A stretch of 6,406 nt of DNA from contig CAORJJ010000053.1 in NCBI GenBank assembly GCA_948517135.1, forward strand, positions 1 to 6,406. Direction: 5' to 3'. A program made the position numbers and the translations under genes. Shown piece after piece: positions 5,138-6,406 of this stretch. The notes beneath the pieces were generated by a model. That model made no database searches and was not told the DNA's origin. It worked only from the letters and a program-made list of their open reading frames with translations. This stretch comes from an uncultured Clostridia bacterium (GTDB taxonomy: Bacteria > Bacillota > Clostridia > TANB77 > CAG-508). How positions within the stretch are numbered: position 1 is the first letter of the stretch; each line of letters begins with the position of its first letter.

Positions 5138-6385
5138 TTATTTTTTCATTCCTTTTGAACCCTTTGATCCACCTTGCATTGCAAGAATATTTTGATCATA
5201 TGAGAATGTTAATTTTTCTCTATCTCTTTGTCTTTTTATAGCAAGTTCAATTATTTCATCTAATTCTTGTTCGAAAGTTTTTCCTGATGCTTCCCATAAA
5301 TAATATGAAAGCGCACCTGGTATAGTATTAATTTCATTTACATATACTTTATCCGTTTTCTTATCTATTAGAAAATCTATTCTAGCCACACCATTACAAC
5401 CTAATATATTAAATACATCTTTAGATAATTTTTGAATTTCTTCTGTCTTTTCTTTACTTATATCTGCTGGAATTTTCTTATTTGAAAACTGTGTTTCTCC
5501 GGCCTTTGCACCTGATGCTTTCATTCCACCTTTAACTGATACTTTTGCTCCACCAATTGTTCCACCTTTTGTTTTACCATCTCCTATGTATTTATCTGTA
5601 TAGCTTAATATTTCATCAGAAAAGAATGGTTCTTCACATACTGATGCTTCACTTTCTGCTTGATTTCCAATAATAGAGCAATTTATTTCCTTTAAATCTT
5701 CAACTGCTTTTTCAACAATTACTCTATCTGCAAATTCCATTGCAAATTCAATAGCTTCTTCAAGTTCTGCTTTATTCTTTGCCTTTTTAATTCCAACACT
5801 TGATCCTAAGTTACCTGGTTTTACAATCATTGGATATTCAATTTTATCTTCAATTTCTTTTAGAATTTTTTCATCATCTTTAACATATTCTACTGAATAA
5901 AATGCATGAAAATCAACTACTGGTATACCAGATTCTTTTAATACTTTCTTTTGCATAATTTTATCCATACCAATACTAGAAGCCATTATATCTGGTCCTA
6001 CGAAAGGTAATCCAAGTAATGTTACAAAGCCTGCAATTGTTCCATCTTCGCAGTTTGTTCCATGAACAATTGGAAATGCTACATCTATTGTATTTAATAC
6101 CCTTTTTCCTATCCAAGGAGCTGGTGTTCTAACAACTTTAACTCCTTTTCCATCATTTACGACTGCTACTTTATAACATCTTTTTAATAATACTTCCATA
6201 TCCCTAAAAGAATATAAATCTAATAAATCATCTCCTGTATACATTACTCCATTTTTTGCTATATATATAGGAACTATTTCATACTTTTCTGGATTTAAGC
6301 TTGAAATAGCCTGATTCATAGTAATTACTGAAATTTCATGTTCAACAGAGTTTCCTCCAAAGAACACACCAACTTTTATTTTCAT
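5138..6385 (-). CDS. ddl: D-alanine--D-alanine ligase (Ddl), with Gly/Lys-rich insertion
   Basis: An ATP-grasp ligase joining two D-alanines for the peptidoglycan precursor in the cytoplasm. Signature segments in order: GVFFGGNSVEHEISV (1-20, with E15), HGTNCEDGTIAG (108-119), SSIGMDKIMQKK (136-147), MIVKPGNLGSSVGI (186-199, ATP-binding Lys and the SSVG loop), ARIDF (334-338) and VNEINTIPGALS (349-360). These give metal ligands D337, E351 and N353. The product is 415 aa, against a usual 300-370. Much of the excess is a Gly/Lys/Ala-rich stretch at about 266-304, where the substrate-closing omega loop lies, plus a Gly/Lys tail (GGSKGSKGMKK). The usual omega-loop Tyr cannot be placed by eye, and the normal HGTNGEDG Gly is Cys112. 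I chose ATG at 6385 because AAGGGAG lies 9 bases upstream; a TTG at 6406 would place that site inside the gene. Its promoter is outside the window. Confidence 0.93.
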   Translation of the reverse strand: MKIKVGVFFGGNSVEHEISVITMNQAISSLNPEKYEIVPIYIAKNGVMYTGDDLLDLYSFRDMEVLLKRCYKVAVVNDGKGVKVVRTPAPWIGKRVLNTIDVAFPIVHGTNCEDGTIAGFVTLLGLPFVGPDIMASSIGMDKIMQKKVLKESGIPVVDFHAFYSVEYVKDDEKILKEIEDKIEYPMIVKPGNLGSSVGIKKAKNKAELEEAIEFAMEFADRVIVEKAVEDLKEINCSIIGNQAESEASVCEEPFFSDEILSYTDKYIGDGKTKGGTIGGAKVSVKGGMKASGAKAGETQFSNKKIPADISKEKTEEIQKLSKDVFNILGCNGVARIDFLIDKKTDKVYVNEINTIPGALSYYLWEASGKTFEQELDEIIELAIKRQRDREKLTFSYDQNILAMQGGSKGSKGMKK

Positions 6386-6394
6386 TTTATATTT

Positions 6395-6401
6395 CTCCCT
6401 T
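6395..6401 (-). promoter_or_regulatory. Ribosome binding site deciding the ddl start
   Basis: AAGGGAG on the minus strand, 9 bases before ATG at 6385. The protein starting there, MKIKVGVFFGGNS, has the normal Ddl N-terminus, which agrees with this start. Confidence 0.75.
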
Positions 6402-6406
6402 CTCAA

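Noticed and set aside
6386..6406. TTG start at the window edge extending Ddl by 7 residues
   Set aside because: The extension is just the translated ribosome binding site; the family N-terminus starts at the ATG at 6385.
1..6406. CRISPR arrays, tRNA genes, insertion sequences or attachment sites
   Set aside because: I found no spaced direct repeats, cloverleaf-like segment, transposase fragment or long terminal repeats by reading both strands.

Overview
The window is strongly AT-rich. Every gene I can support lies on the minus strand, so transcription runs from high to low coordinates. Shine-Dalgarno sites and two good sigma-A type promoters (TTGACT-17-TATAAT and TTCACA-17-TATAAT) point to a low-GC Firmicute. 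A D-alanine--D-alanine ligase implies a peptidoglycan wall, and TGA is never used as a sense codon in the genes. Together these argue for a clostridial-type or related gut Firmicute rather than a wall-less Mollicute. This assignment is inference from composition and gene style.

In transcription order (right to left): (1) 6385-5138 is a Ddl-type D-Ala--D-Ala ligase with a long Gly/Lys-rich insertion and a Gly/Lys tail, closed by a clear intrinsic terminator (5091-5132). (2) 5133-4937 is an intergenic stretch with a promoter for 4936-4043, a J-domain co-chaperone of the CbpA/type II kind (J domain plus two C-terminal substrate-binding domains, no zinc finger). (3) A near-consensus promoter (3992-4020) starts a three-gene operon: an unrecognised 175-aa protein (3917-3390), an unrecognised low-complexity 131-aa protein (3352-2957), and a VirD4/TraG-family type IV secretion coupling ATPase (2909-899). 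The coupling-protein gene is split by a one-base frameshift immediately before its Walker A motif. A strong hairpin terminator (857-898) closes this operon. (4) A second small unit follows: a 45-aa protein (769-632) and a highly charged, probably coiled-coil protein that begins at 596 and runs off the left edge.

The coupling protein is the hallmark of a conjugative element (ICE, conjugative plasmid or remnant). It would carry a relaxosome to a type IV secretion channel, and the two small upstream genes are probably accessory parts of that machinery. No relaxase, VirB4-like ATPase, integrase, attachment site, tRNA or CRISPR array is visible here, so the element's identity and limits cannot be set from this window. 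The ligase looks like a housekeeping gene; whether the J-domain gene belongs to the element is open. The most notable points are the frameshift at the P-loop of the coupling protein, the unusual insertion in the ligase, and several unassigned small proteins.
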